Positions 1 to 12,372 of a stretch of DNA of 64,000 bases are shown one piece after another; within the stretch, counting starts at the first letter, position 1, and the number at the start of each line of letters is the position of its first letter. The position numbers and the translations under genes were made by a program. Below the pieces are notes generated by a model that did no database searches, was not told the origin of the DNA, and saw nothing but the letters and a program-made list of their open reading frames with translations. This stretch comes from Azadirachta indica (taxonomy: Eukaryota > Streptophyta > Magnoliopsida > Sapindales > Meliaceae), in NCBI GenBank assembly GCA_022749755.1, contig CM040449.1, forward strand, positions 11,752,363 through 11,816,362, in the 5' to 3' direction.

Positions 1-4
1 TTAG

Positions 5-2200
5 GAAACTACTGATATTATCGATGCAGAGCATCAAGAACTGAAAGAAGAGATTGGCAGGATGTTAATGGGTGATATCAACAAGCTTTCACAGAAGAAA
101 CTGGACTTTATTGATTCAATTCAGCGTTTAGGAGTATCTTACCATTTTGAAAATGAGATTGATGGAATCTTGGGAAAAATTTATAACACTGATCACCATG
201 GCTGTGATGATGAGAATATTGATGATCTATATTATATCTCTCTTCATTTTCGATTACTTAGACAACATGGCTATAAAATAACCGCAGGTATATATATGTA
301 TAGTTCTTACTTTATTCCACTTGTTTAATTAATAATACACATATTTTTCAATTTTTCTTAAAAGCTAACTAGCTCGAAGCAACACATTTTAAGCCGCGCA
401 AGGTTATGCATGTTATTCACTTTCCCTCAGCTTCATTTTGACTTTCGGATGAAATGGAATGCTAAAATTTTGATATTTACATTAAACATATTCTTTTTAA
501 ATGGTGATATTGTAGATGTCTTCAACAAGTTCAAAGATAGTGATGGGAACTTCAAGGACTCTCTTGTAGGAGACCTTCGAGGAATGTTAAGTTTGTATGA
601 AGTTACTCATCTTAGGGTTCATGGAGAAAACATATTGGATGAAGCGTTTGCTTTCATTACCAAATATTTTAAGTTGACAACTACTCAGTTTAACTCTCCA
701 CTTGTTGCGCAAATTAAGCATGCGTTAAAGCGGCCTATCCACAAGAGTTTACAAAGGCTTGAGGCAAGATATTATATGTCTATCTATCAAGAAGATCCTT
801 CCCATGATAAAGTGCTTTTAACATTTGCAAAGTTAGATTTTAACAAATTACAAAAGTTGCACCAGAAGGAGCTTAGTGGTATTACAAGGTGATTGAGCTC
901 TAACATAATTTGTGTTACTATAAGATTTATTTTATGCTTCAAAGTGATTGCATATTTCTTGTTAATTAATAATGTCATTTAGGTGGTGGAAAGTTTTAGA
1001 TTTTGCGAATAAGTTGTCTTTTGCAAGAGACAGAGTGGTAGAGTGCTACTTTTGGACATTGGAAGTTTATTTTGAGCCAAAATATTCTTTGGCTATAAGG
1101 ATAGTGACCAAAGTGATAGCAATGACTTCTGTTATTGATGACATCTACGACGTGTATGGTACAATTGAAGAACTTGAGTTTTTTACTGTAGCAATTGAAA
1201 GGTTCGAATATTTATGATGACATCTCATATTTTTTAGATGCGTCATCAACTGTTTGCAATATTATTTCCATTGTAACTGAAATTAATAGACAAGAATTTA
1301 ATTGTTCTTTTAGGTGGGATATTAGTGTTGTAGACCAATTATCTGAGTACATAAAGCTATGTTATCAAGCCCTCCTTGATGCCTACAGTGAAATTGATAA
1401 AGATTTGGTCTATCAAAGAAAATTATACCGTCTCTATCATGCAAAAGAAGCAGTGAGTTTCATCTCAATTAATTAAATAATCTTATTAAATCAATTTTAC
1501 CGTGAATAATCAATAATTCTTGGTATGTATTCACTCTTAATTAACATATATTAATTGATTTTTTATTTCTTAGATGAAGACAGTAGTAAAAAATTACTTC
1601 TTGGAAACTAAATGGTGCCATAAAAAATATGTACCAAAAATGAATGAGTACATGACAGTTGCACTGGTTACCTCTGCCTATTCAATGTTGGCAACTACAT
1701 CTTTTGTGGGTATGGGAGATATTGTGACTAAAGAAGCTTTTGAATGGTTATTTAGCAATCCTAAGATGATTATAGCTTCCTCAGTAGTTTGCAGACTCAT
1801 GGATGACATAGTATCCCACAAGGTAACAAATTAATAAGTCAGTCTATTAACATACTCTTCATCACCATCATAATGAATTAATTCTTGAATTATTTTGCAT
1901 GCGCAGTTTGAGCAAAAGAGAGGACATGTTGCATCAAGCATTGAGTGCTTCATGAAAGAACATGGTGCATCTGAAGAAGAAGCATGCAATGAATTTCAGA
2001 AAAAAATTACGAATGCCTGGAAGGATATAAATGAGGAATGCCTCCGGCCAACTTCTGTGCCGATGCCGCTCCTGTTGCGAATTCTCAATCTTACACGCGT
2101 GATAGATGTTATATACAAGGATGAAGATGGCTACACTCATGCTGGAGTTGTGCTGAAAGGCTACGTTGCTTCTTTATTAATTGATCCTGTGCCAGTATGA
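5..2200 (+). CDS. Terpene synthase (sesquiterpene-type, TPS-a-like), 5'-partial
   Basis: Exons 5-287, 516-888, 983-1201, 1314-1452, 1574-1822 and 1907-2200 (stop) join in phase to 518 residues. Bases 1-4 are a splice acceptor (ttag), so only exon 1 and its RRx8W region lie left of the window. The RDR-type motif (SFARDR) and the Mg-binding DDxxD motif (DDIYD) are in the 983-1201 exon. The second metal motif (DDIVSHKFE, NSE/DTE type) spans the 1822/1907 junction. Exon sizes 219, 139 and 249 are those usual for plant class III terpene synthases. The family ionises prenyl diphosphates in the cytosol (TPS-a, farnesyl diphosphate) to make cyclic sesquiterpenes; resemblance is to germacrene D/caryophyllene-type enzymes. 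No stop or frameshift is seen, so it is probably functional. The product cannot be told from sequence. Confidence 0.9.
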
Positions 2201-4469
2201 GACTTAGCTAGGCATATATATGTCTTTATCAGGAATAAATTGAACTGCATTTTTTCACAATAGTAAGAATTTGGAAATGATTCATTGTAGCTGGCTGATT
2301 GAATTGGCCAGAGATATGATGAAAATGTTTTAAAATACAAATAAAATCATTTCAAACTGCATGTCGTTTTGGATTGCCACTTTGTTTAGACTATTCAATA
2401 TAAAACAATCGAACGCTGATGAGTACACATAGCGAAAAACAACTTCAATCTTTGAAAGCTAAAAAGAAAGGCTTTCTTGGTTGCTAAAGACCTTGACGCA
2501 GCTGTTGAAGAATCAAAGATGCCATAAGACTTATGAGAAGCAAACAAGAAAGAGAGATTTTGAAAAGTCCAAAATGCACTGGTGTTCTGATTATTTAACA
2601 AAGTTATGAGGAAAGTTCTAAAATAAATTATTAGTTTTGGTATCTCCCCAAGTTGTAGGGGCACTTTCTAATTACATTTATTTAATGCTTAATTATCAAT
2701 CACATGTTTGTTCATTTTAATTTTTAAAAATATATTCAACATTATATAATAAATTAATTCATCTATTGCTATTATTTGATCATCTAATTTTTCGCGCTCA
2801 AACCCATTGCAAGAATTAATATGATTGACATAAAATCTTTTAATTTTACAAAAATACTTCCGAATAAAAATATTTCTTGTAAAATTATTATCCCTAAATT
2901 TATAAACATCACCTAATCAGGTCATGAAATGTACCTGGAATTTCTATTTTTTTTTTTTTTGCCTTGCTATTCGGTTTTACTTTTCTATTTTTATTTCTAT
3001 GGTTCAAAATCGAATGAAAAAGGCAAAAATTAGTACTCTTAATTGCTTCAAATTGATTTAGAGATTTTTTTTTAATACATGCTATAGTTATTTTTGTATG
3101 TTCCGTCAAAAAAGAATTTGGACTTGATTTTGAGATATCTTTAATATTCCATAATGGCTATCATTATCTCTTCAATTGGGCATTTTTTAGAAGGCATTTT
3201 GTTCTATATGTTCAGGAATAATGTGAAGCTCTATGAAATTTTGGAAATATAAAAAATTATCTTAGAAAAATATGTTTAAATATTCGATTATTGAACTTCT
3301 TGTTATAATAATTAGAGGTGACAAATGGATTAATTTAGTACTTATTTGACACGATACATGAGTCAACATAAACTCAAATTCAACTCATATTTTCAACATA
3401 GAAACTCAATAGGAGAATACATGGACCAACAAAAAATATAAATAATTACCTCAAATATTTTAAAATATTTTAAAAATTAAAAAAATTAACATTACACCTA
3501 ATCATAATAGTTGTACCTTACAAATTTACTAAATTTGTAAATTGAATCAAACCAACTTTTTAAAATTAGATATGATAATAGTATAAATTTATTGTAGTAG
3601 TACTCCGATAATTGTACTTGTCCTATTGATAATCTCAAATAATAATCTCAACCAGCTACTTTTTCATTTGTTCCGTCAGTCAAAAAGATGAAAAAGTGTT
3701 TATCATGGTCTGAACATTGGATTATTGTTATGAATAATACGCCACTTACCACTACACCAGTTATGCATTTTATATTATTTTTTAAAATTGCCCATACATA
3801 AAATAAGAACATTCATAATAGGAAATTATTTTTTCATTATTAATAAAGTCTAAAATTTAACACTAATAAATTATTATTTCAAAATAATTAACATAATAAA
3901 TTATAACTTAAAAATAATTAATAGTTATGAAATAAAATTATTAAGTGTTAAAATAGAAATTACATATAATAATCATTGTTGTTAAATAAAGTGAGTGTTT
4001 ATGAAATATTTTACCTAACATACTCTTAAAATTATAATTAGTAAAGATATTATATCTTTAAACTTAATTTTAGAATTCTGAACGTATTTATGGTATCATT
4101 AGTTGTTAATAAATAAATCGATATATTTTGTTAAAAAAAATTATAATTTCACACAGTGTCTCGAAAATATAATAATAAATTCTACACGATCATATATTTT
4201 GTGCCATCTCAAAGTTATGAAAACAACATAATTAAAAATTTTAAATGGTCAAATTCAAGACACAAAACGTGATTGCAAAATTAACAACTTTTGGATTCAC
4301 GAGAAAATTATACTTATGATCGGGAAAAGCTCGGAATGTTAAAAAAGAAACAACATGATTTATTTATGACTTCTTATTTAATTTGAATAAAATAGAAAAT
4401 CACACATGAAACAACAATTTGTCATTATTGCAATGAAACTATTATCCATAATCACTTAACTAAAAGCTC
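2201..4469. other. Intergenic, no gene seen
   Basis: The terpene synthase 3' UTR is followed by AT-rich DNA. About 2400-2640 is less AT-rich and has a faintly coding look, but stops break every frame and I recognise no family. The rest shows only A/T runs. Confidence 0.5.
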
Positions 4470-4553
4470 TATGGCTACTTGCTAGTGGGTGATTCAATGG
4501 CAGCCCTGGCCCAAATGCAAACAAAACCCCCAGTTCTAACCCTTCACCAGTAG
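4470..4553 (-). pseudogene. 3' end fragment of a type III PKS
   Basis: Read on the minus strand, this encodes the last part of a chalcone-synthase-type enzyme ([17 protein letters not shown]), including the GFGPG-type loop region. The segment coding for the [14 protein letters not shown] end is deleted, and the sequence then continues into a tail resembling the 3' UTR of the PKS pseudogene at 12373-14766. It joins directly to an OMT fragment upstream and has no start or usable frame. Confidence 0.75.
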
Positions 4554-4860
4554 TACATTCCCCCAACATGCTCCACACCTACACCATGAGAGGTGTTGTT
4601 GTTTCATTTGAAAAAATTATAAAAAAAAAGGAAAAAAAAAGATTAATATCCTTCATTTTCGCTCATTTAAATTAAATAAATAAAGAGTTAGACCTGGATA
4701 AGAAGTTGCATCACCAATAACACAAGACATTTTATAATTAATGCCGTAAACATCAAGAATCTTGCGCAAAATCAGTGGCGGTCTGGCGGATCTGATGCAG
4801 GCCGAGTGAATCCCCCACCAGCCAAAAAGGAATTTAGAAATTAATAGGGGCAATGTCTTG
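4554..4860 (-). pseudogene. COMT-like methyltransferase fragment, fused to a PKS 3' end
   Basis: Minus-strand remnants of OMT exon 2 (about 4694-4780, ending at an intact GT donor) and the start of exon 3 (from 4578, coding GVEHVGG after an AG acceptor). Inside exon 2 the stretch that should carry the SAM-binding LVDVGGGTG motif is deleted: the sequence jumps from ILDVYG to INY. Exon 3 breaks off and runs straight into the PKS fragment. The upstream part (4790-4860) matches 9771-9840, so this piece and the fragment at 9427-9770 derive from one duplicated segment. Confidence 0.75.
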
Positions 4861-4875
4861 TAGCCCCTTGCCAAT

Positions 4876-5045
4876 AATTTTGAATAGATTAATGTTATAT
4901 ATTTCAAATGTATCTCAAAAATTTTTATTCTAAATTATATGATATTCTTTAAGTAGAGGATATATTTTCACAATTTTCATGATATTACTATTTATCATAC
5001 CATCTCACCGCCTACCTAATGAATGTTAAATTATTTGAATTATGA
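4876..5045 (+). repeat. Interspersed AT-rich repeat, copy 1 (MITE-like)
   Basis: This matches 10113-10275 on the same strand and 15425-15640 on the opposite strand. The shared core runs from a gaatagattaat(g/a)ttatat start to an aatgaatgttaaattattt end. Weak terminal inverted similarity (gtctcaaat against atttgagat) in the third copy suggests a small DNA element. Confidence 0.5.
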
Positions 5046-6747
5046 GTGGAAATACAATTTCTTTACGTTTGAGAAATTATTACTCTGGGGGATATAAATT
5101 ATAATTTCAGTCCGAAGTTCGGTGCCCGTTTGGTTAATTTACAATTTTAAAATTATTTTCAAAAATATTGATTATAGCTCAAAAAATTTGAGTTCTGTTT
5201 TTAGTCTTTTCAACATTTTCAAATATATTTAATATAATATTTAAAAACTGTTATTAAACTTTAAAAATAATAAAAATATATTTGATATAATACGTGAGAT
5301 TAATAAAAGTAAAACCATTTGTTTGATTGAAATTGGTTTTAATTATTTTATATCTAAGTTTTAATAATATACAGTGAATCCTGTTGATTACTTCAAACTA
5401 TTATTTAAAATATATTTATATAAATTTATACATTAAAAATTTATTAAAAACTATGTTACTCCTTAAGTCTATTATGATGAAGTTTTGTAAAGTACAACAT
5501 GTAATGGACAGACATGCATCTCTTCTTTCTAATGTTATTATATATCATTAATAAACCCATCAAAAAATAAGGAATTAAGATACAGTTGACAGCTTAACTT
5601 AAAAAAGACTAGTTACGATATCCAACAACTAGGAAATCTAGGAATCGAGAATATAAGGAGTCAATAAATCTAAATGAGTTTGTTATTCTGACTTGAGAAA
5701 GATGAGTGATCAATAATATGAAGAAAGATCACTCATACAAAGACATAATATATGTCATTCTTTTTCAGCTAGTTTTTGAACTAAATTTAAAATTTTATTC
5801 CAAAGCAATTTTTGAACAAATTTTAATCAAACTTGTATTTTTAAAATTTATTGTACTCTTTTATTTTAAAAACAGAAAAATCATATTTAAATAGTATACC
5901 ATAGTATCTTAAAGCCAAATCTGAAAGCAACAACTAGTCCTTTCCCAACGCACTAACAATAAAAAGATGAGAAGGAATCTCTAAAATCATGTAAATTATA
6001 CCATAAAATCATGCAAACTGTCCAAATCTGTATGCCTTGTTCGGAAATAAGCATTTTCTTTTACTGCATGCATACGCCAATCATTCAGCTTACGTTTTGA
6101 AAGCTTTTAATTATATATTTGTATAATTTTTTTAAACGGAAAGTGAATAGAGGATTTTATTTGCATCTTTAAGACATTTACCCATTAAAGTAATTATCAT
6201 ATCTCCACGTTCTAATTTAGAACTGCAATGTTTTTTTAGTTATTTAATTCCTTTTCTTGTGTTTTAATTTATGAATAGAAGCATTTTTAAGCATTAAGAC
6301 TTATCTATCTTTAGATTTTATTAATGAATATATTTTGTTATATGTTTCTGAAATTAAATGCATCTCGTTTTATTTTTTTTTTGAAGAAAAATAAAATAGA
6401 ATTAATACTGCAACTGTTGTAGTATTATAAAATATCCAGGAAATAATAGTGCATCGATCAGCTGTACGCATACGAACCAAATCAAATTTTGCAATCTCTT
6501 GCTTGGTCTACAGCTAGGTTTCCTCCATCACTTCTCCTCGGTTGCCTGGTGATACGAGTAGAAATAATATCATTCGGCTCCGTTTATTAATTCTTCAACG
6601 ACAATTTTTGTAGGCAACATCTGATTATCATTATTTTATTTGGCAATAATTGTGACTTTCAACTCACAACTTGTAAATATTAAACATACTTTTAATCAGG
6701 TCAGATCGGTCCTCTTGAATTGCTCATCAACAAGTGGATTGTTGGTC
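5046..6747. other. Spacer upstream of the intact PKS gene
   Basis: The first ~200 bp (for example gcccgtttggttaattta at 5125) are shared with about 10380-10620, confirming the duplicated block. The rest is AT-rich with no gene seen; the last part is the PKS promoter. Confidence 0.5.
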
Positions 6748-6756
6748 TATAAATTA
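6748..6756 (+). promoter_or_regulatory. TATA box of the intact PKS gene
   Basis: TATAAATTA lies 63 bases before the ATG at 6819. The surrounding bases (gtctataaatta ... caagtatcattt ... acaaacttttggga) recur before the pseudogene at 12373, so the core promoter was duplicated with the gene. Confidence 0.7.
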
Positions 6757-6818
6757 AGGCCATGCCCAAGTATCATTTGTAACACAAACTTTTGGGAAAC
6801 AATTAAATTTTGTAGCAG

Positions 6819-8069
6819 ATGGCGTCAGTTGAAAATGCTGCCCTAGAGATCCAGCAGCAAGCGCGGGGCATAGCTACCGTCCTAGCAATGGGCACGGCAA
6901 TTCCACCCAACTTTGCCTACCAAGCTGATTTTCCAGACTTCTATTTTCGAGTCACCAGGAGCGAACACATGACTGAACTCAAAGAAAAGTTCAAACGAAT
7001 GTGTAAGTTCATATTTCTGAAAACTGACTGTCGGAATAGAATAGTAATTTTTCTCTAAAGGCATCCGACTTTTGCAGGTACGAAGTCAACGATAAGGAAA
7101 CGTCACATGCACTTGACTGAAGACATTATCAAAGAGAACCCAAATCTGGCTACCCTTTATGCTCCATCTTTTAATACTCGTCAAGAAATTCTGGTCACCG
7201 AAGTACCCAAGCTGGGTAAGGAAGCAGCATTGAAGGCTATAGAAGAATGGGGGCAACCTGTATCAGCTATCACACACCTTATATTTTGTACATCTTCCGG
7301 CATAGAAATGCCTGGCGCCGATTATCGGCTTACCAAGCTCCTTGGCCTGAAAAATTCTGTTCAAAGACTTATGATATATCAACAAGGTTGCGCCGCTGCC
7401 GGGACTTCCCTTCGCATTGCCAAGGATATTGCCGAGAACAATGCTGGTGCCCGTGTTCTCATTGTCTGCTGTGACAGCATGCTTCCATATTTTCATGCAC
7501 CATCTGAGGAGTTCTTGGATGTCCTAGTAGCCAATGCAATCTTTTCTGACGGTGCTGCAGCTTTGATTGTGGGTGCAAAACCTAATACCAAAATTGAACG
7601 TCCACTATTTCAACTTGTTTCAACAGCTCAAACAATTATCCCTGACTCGGATATTGCGGTTGTGGGACACGTCCGTGAAATGGGCATGCAGTGTTATTTA
7701 TCAAAAGGCGTTCATAAATTCATTGCTGACAATATTGTTCAGCTTTGTGTTGAAGCATTCAATCACTTTGGAGTTACCGATTGGAACTCGTTGTTTTATG
7801 CGGTTCATCCCGGTGGCCCAGTTGTTCTTAATGCGGTGGAAGAAAGACTTGGCCTGAAGAAGGAGAAAATGAGAGCAAGCAGACATGTGCTAAGTGAATA
7901 TGGCAATATGGGGTGTGGAAGCGTGCTGTTTGCACTTGATGAGATGAGGAAAACTTCCATTAAAGAAGGAAAAAGCACAACTGGTGATGGTTTAGAATTG
8001 GGTGTCCTGTTGGCTTGCGGGCCAGGTATCACGGTGGAAACCGTCGTGCTCCGGAGCATTGCTAATTGA
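6819..8069 (+). CDS. Type III polyketide synthase, quinolone/acridone synthase-like
   Basis: Exon 1 is 6819-7002 and exon 2 is 7078-8069. The 75-bp intron splits a Cys codon after its first base, as in chalcone synthase (CHS) genes. The product is 391 residues, normal for the family. The catalytic triad is present: Cys166 (QQGC), His305 (VHPGGP) and Asn338 (GNM), equal to CHS Cys164, His303 and Asn336; gatekeeper Phe217 is kept. Pocket residues differ from CHS: Ser at CHS position 132, Met at 194, Tyr at 197, Cys at 265 and Gly at 338. The GFGPG loop reads ACGPG. Met194/Tyr197 are the changes I recall for Citrus quinolone synthase, which condenses N-methylanthraniloyl-CoA with malonyl-CoA; Ser132 is shared with acridone synthase. 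The enzyme acts in the cytosol as a homodimer. Substrate is inferred. The start is supported by TATA spacing and the conserved N-terminus. Confidence 0.93.
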
Positions 8070-9426
8070 ATCATACAACTAAATATGAACCTTTGTTTAA
8101 TTTCAATAATTATGTTAAAGTGTGTATCATACATGCATTTCGCTGGTAGTTCAGCGACTACTGTTTGCTGCTGTGGTTTCTTTATTTCGCTCTATGCTTT
8201 GAAAACTTGGTTTTATTTGTACTTTAGACCTTTCGGCTGCTCTTGTACTTCTCTCTTCAACATTTTTCAATAATATTATAATTTTTCTTGTTAAAAATAA
8301 AAAAAGTCTTATCTCATGAGCTAGATATCTTGTTTTTATTTTTATTTCGTTGACTACTAAGATCCACAGGATAGGATAGATGTTAAGACCTTCTTGTTCT
8401 CTGAGATGCCCCAAGATGGGTTTGTTTTGATATTTTGCACCAAGCGTAGCACATAAAGGTAAACTAATGCCGATTTTGCTCAAGTAGGCTCGCTAGGACA
8501 TAGGCAACGAGTACATACAAAATGTAAGTAAGCAACGTAGTGCGCACAAAGGGTAGTAGATTCACTTTGCGAAGAAATTTGCACGTGGATGAGCGGGCGG
8601 AGAGCAAATGTAAAAGCTACTCCCAAGGGTGTGAGTCATGCAGCAAATATGTGCCACATTGCTCACAACATGTGTGAGCCAGCAGCAGTGTAGTGCACAG
8701 CCGGGGATTATCTAGAATTTGATAATGCCAAAAAATGAACTCAAGAAACCAATAAGCCAAAGCATGTAAATTGCACGGTTCTTGGGAAATTTTCTTTTAA
8801 ATAAACCTCCGAAACTGAAAGAATTCATTGAATAAAAGGAAGAAAAGAACAAAGACAAAAGCATAGCGGGGGACGTAAAGAACCTTACCCCTTAGTAAAC
8901 CAAAAAATACAAGCACAGAAAAAGAAAATCAAAGGAAGAAAAACGGTAAAATGCAAAGAGTCACATTCCAATTATAGATTCATCCATCCTTTCGCAGAGG
9001 CTGTCTCAATTAACAGGATGACAGCCATTAGCTCCGTAAAATAGGCCGTATTTATTTTTTAACAAATAAATAGGAATTTATGGATAATTATCCTACAAAT
9101 ACTAAAGTAAAATGGGGAATGGAGAGCAAGAGAGCAAGAAGCCTAATGCCCATCTCAACTATTAAAAGAAATGGAGATAATTTTAGACCTAATTCTGAAT
9201 TTGAAGGAGTCATCGTACGCTCATAGGCTCCTATTCTCTCAAGAATTTTGTTACCCTACTTGCATGTAGTACCTCTAAGCTTAAGTATTAATAGTAATTG
9301 TTTCTTATGTTATATGAAAATCTAACTTCCATTTTTTTTTTTTGGAGAATATAGCGACAAAATAATTTCCTAAAATGTTAATGTAGCCTCGTTAAAAATA
9401 AAAGATAAAAACACTTGGTACAGAAC
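8070..9426. other. Intergenic, no gene seen
   Basis: PKS 3' flank, then about 8360-8720 of higher GC content with no recognisable coding or element signature, then AT-rich DNA up to the next OMT fragment. Confidence 0.4.
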
Positions 9427-9770
9427 CTTGAGGTAAACAACATCTCCTTTTGCAACTCCAATGAACCTATTTCCCCTAACATGCTCCACATCTACACCAT
9501 GAGAGGAGCCGTTGTCTCATTTGAAAAATGATAAAAGAAAAAAGATTGATGTCCTTAATCTTTGTTCATTTAGATTAAATAAATAAAGAGTTAAAACCTG
9601 GATGAGAAGGTGCATTAGCAATAACATGAGGCAGATCATAGTCAATGCTTAGAAGTGATAAAACTGAGAGTGGCTCCAGTGCCACCTCCCACATCCACCA
9701 AAGCTTTGAAAGCTTTGAATCCATTGTAAACATCAAGAATCTTGTTCATAATCAGAGGCGGCCTGATGCA
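9427..9770 (-). pseudogene. COMT-like methyltransferase fragment
   Basis: Minus-strand exon 2 remnant (9598 to about 9770) coding [12 protein letters not shown] and [18 protein letters not shown]. About 17 bp are then missing before the DYDLPHVIANAP-type segment, which shifts the frame to a stop. Exon 3 (9427-9491) is 65 bp, the same size as in the intact gene at 21194-21258, and still has both splice signals. Exons 1 and 4 are absent. It is a paralogue of the fragment at 4554-4860. Confidence 0.8.
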
Positions 9771-9830
9771 AGGCCGGTGAAGACCGTTGGCCCGAAAAAG
9801 AATTCAGAAATTAACTGGGGCAATGCCTTG

Positions 9831-10111
9831 TAGCCCCCAACAATTTTTTCTTTTTTATTACAAACCTATTTATCGTTATAGTACAGAGAGATCTATCCAA
9901 AATTTTTGGAAAACATACCCATATATATTGAGAAATTCTGCCTATTTTTCCTTATAACAGAGGAAGATCTATCCAAAATTTTTGAAAGACGTAGTCATAT
10001 AGTGAAAAATCCCAACAACTACAGTTGGTGGTGGGATTTAAACTCACGCCTAAATGTGGGAGTAAGTTGGACCATCAGGCCAAAAACTTGATGGCATAGC
10101 CCCCAACAATT
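9831..10111 (-). mobile_element. tRNA-derived SINE with 15-bp target-site duplication
   Basis: The body (9846-10096) lies between perfect copies of tagcccccaacaatt at 9831-9845 and 10097-10111. Read on the minus strand it begins with a box-A-like tggcctgatgg, then a box-B-like gagtttaaatcc some 40 bases on, and ends in an A-rich tail (aataaaaaagaaaaa). These are the marks of a Pol III SINE. The equivalent site in the first duplicated block (about 4859-4875) has a single copy of the target and no insert. Confidence 0.85.
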
Positions 10112-10112
10112 A

Positions 10113-10380
10113 TGAATAGATTAATATTATATGTCTCAAATTTATATATCAAATTTTTTTTAATCTCAAATAATATGACATTCTTAAGTGGAGGACATAT
10201 TTTCATAATTTTCAAAATTATTTATCACATCGTCTTACTGCTCGCCTAATGAATGTTAAATTATTTGAGAGACAAAATTTGAATAAAACTTTGGATATTT
10301 AACATTTTTCTTTTGAATAATTGAAACTCTTAACTTTAATTATCCTTTATAAATAGATTTTTTAATATGATTGAGTTATG
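10113..10380 (+). repeat. Interspersed AT-rich repeat, copy 2 (MITE-like)
   Basis: Same repeat as at 4876-5045, but longer: it includes a right part ending in tttataaatagatttttta that also occurs in the inverted copy near 15410-15430. Confidence 0.5.
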
Positions 10381-12297
10381 AGTGGAAATACCATTTATTT
10401 ACGTTTAAGAAATTATTGCTCTAGGGCCATATTAAATTAGAATCCAGCCTAAAGTTCACGGCCCGTTTGGTTAATTTACAATTTCAAAATCATTTTCAAA
10501 AAATTTGATTACAACTCAAAATTTTGAATTGTATTTTTAATCTTTTCAACATTTAAAAGTATACAATATTTAATATAATATTTAGAAACTGTTTTTAAAA
10601 TAATTTTTCGATTTGCAATCAGAAATGGCCTTAAACTTAAGGCTGAAATTATAATTTAATATAGCATTAGTGCAATAATTCAACATTTAGGAATGATAAT
10701 GTGTTAATTTTAATATTTCATCGTTAATATAGAAGGAAAAATGCACAGCGAGAAGAAAACACACAAGGAAAGGGACTACAATGAGAAAAAATGTATTAAT
10801 GTCTATACCACAACTGTGCATACTAGATATTAACAAAAACTAAAAGCAAAATTGTAATTTAATATATATATATATATGTATATATGGATACACAAAACAA
10901 ATTTATTGTTATAACAAAACAATTTAATTTCATGAATAATTTAACTTTCATCTATCATAACTATTGAAACCAACATAAAACAAATTAGATTTCAACAAAC
11001 TAAAACAACAAAGATATATTAATTATTTATACGTTTAGGTATACAACATGAATTAATCTTGTAGAGTTTGTGCAAAGATAGTGGTTTGTAACTACTATAA
11101 TGTAAGAAGATAGTTAAATATGGTTTTGTTTTTCTATTATGATATATTGTGGAATTTAAAAAATAATATTTGGGTACTCTAAACATTTTGCAAGTTTTAA
11201 AAGAGGTTTTTTTTTAGGCTACTTTTTGTAGAGATTTTTAAACTTTTTTTCAATTCAGCAAAAGTCCATTTCATAATAATCAAATGACACAAAAAAATTT
11301 AAGAAAGTTTTTGAATATTTAAAAAAAATTTTGACTAATGAAAAATCTAACAAGTACTTAATCTCAAATAAGCAAATCTCTATTTAAAATCAAAAATAAA
11401 AAATAATTAAAAAGAGTTTTCGACATTTAAAAGAACTTTTTTATTCATAGAAGAGTTGTATCATACAAGGAAGAACATTTTACTTTGATTATTTGTTATA
11501 AGTTTAAAATATATATTAATAAATTTATTTAATTTAATAAAATAATTTTGGACAGTAAAATTTTTATTTATTCTTTATAATTTTATGCTAAAGTATATTT
11601 GCAGTAACTTATGAGGATGTGAGTACAATTATCCCAGCTAATGTATATATGACATTTTCTTGAAATAATATATTATTGTATGTCACATTAACTCTTATAA
11701 ATGTAATACTAATATTAAATGATACTCAATACTTTCTTTATAAAAAAAAAATGTGTAATTATGATATAACATTCACGTACATAGTGTACAAATGAGTTTA
11801 CAGAAAATTTGCCGATGTAAATTCAATACCAAACCCAAATATGTGTAAGATTATCTAGTGTGCCTTTACTTAATTCTAAAAGCACAAAATTAAGCATTAT
11901 AAAAGTATTAATTTTACTTAGATATATTTGGGATTAAGGTGTTGTGTTTTTAATATCATAGTTGATGAGAAAGATTTTTTCTAAATATTAAATATTAGTA
12001 AGAAAAATAAATAGAATATATAAAAAAAAGAAACTTATCGAGTAAAGTATCAAAGTTGAGCGAAAATCAACAATATCAAGACATACGCTTAAAAATTAAT
12101 TTTTGTCACTCACAGTACTTCAACTTTCACATGTATATTATTATTTTATTTTTTATAATTATGAATTTGAAAACACACCTAATTTTAAACATGCTTTTAA
12201 TCAACTAGCATTGGGAATTGCCTACAGGGCATCTCATCAACATGCTGGTTTTAATCACCTAATTTTAAACATACTTTCACATACTGGTTTGTCGGTC
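10381..12297. other. Spacer upstream of the PKS pseudogene
   Basis: AT-rich DNA with a short (TA)n run near 10862-10882. No gene seen. The first part matches about 5045-5250. Confidence 0.5.
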
Positions 12298-12306
12298 TAT
12301 AAATTA
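12298..12306 (+). promoter_or_regulatory. TATA box of the PKS pseudogene
   Basis: TATAAATTA in the same context (gtcggtctat) as the intact gene, 67 bases before the former start site. Confidence 0.6.
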
Positions 12307-12372
12307 AAGCAAAGGGCAAGTATCATTTGCAAGACAAACTTTTGGGAAGAATTAAATTGTATTCTGTAGCAG

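Noticed and set aside
2395..2664. 89-codon minus-strand frame downstream of the terpene synthase
   Set aside because: No recognisable domain, AT-driven composition and no splice or promoter signs.
4470..4860. A functional methyltransferase-PKS fusion gene
   Set aside because: The join changes frame to an early stop, and both parts have lost catalytic segments.
9906..10091. 61-codon plus-strand frame
   Set aside because: It lies entirely within the SINE and is antisense to it.
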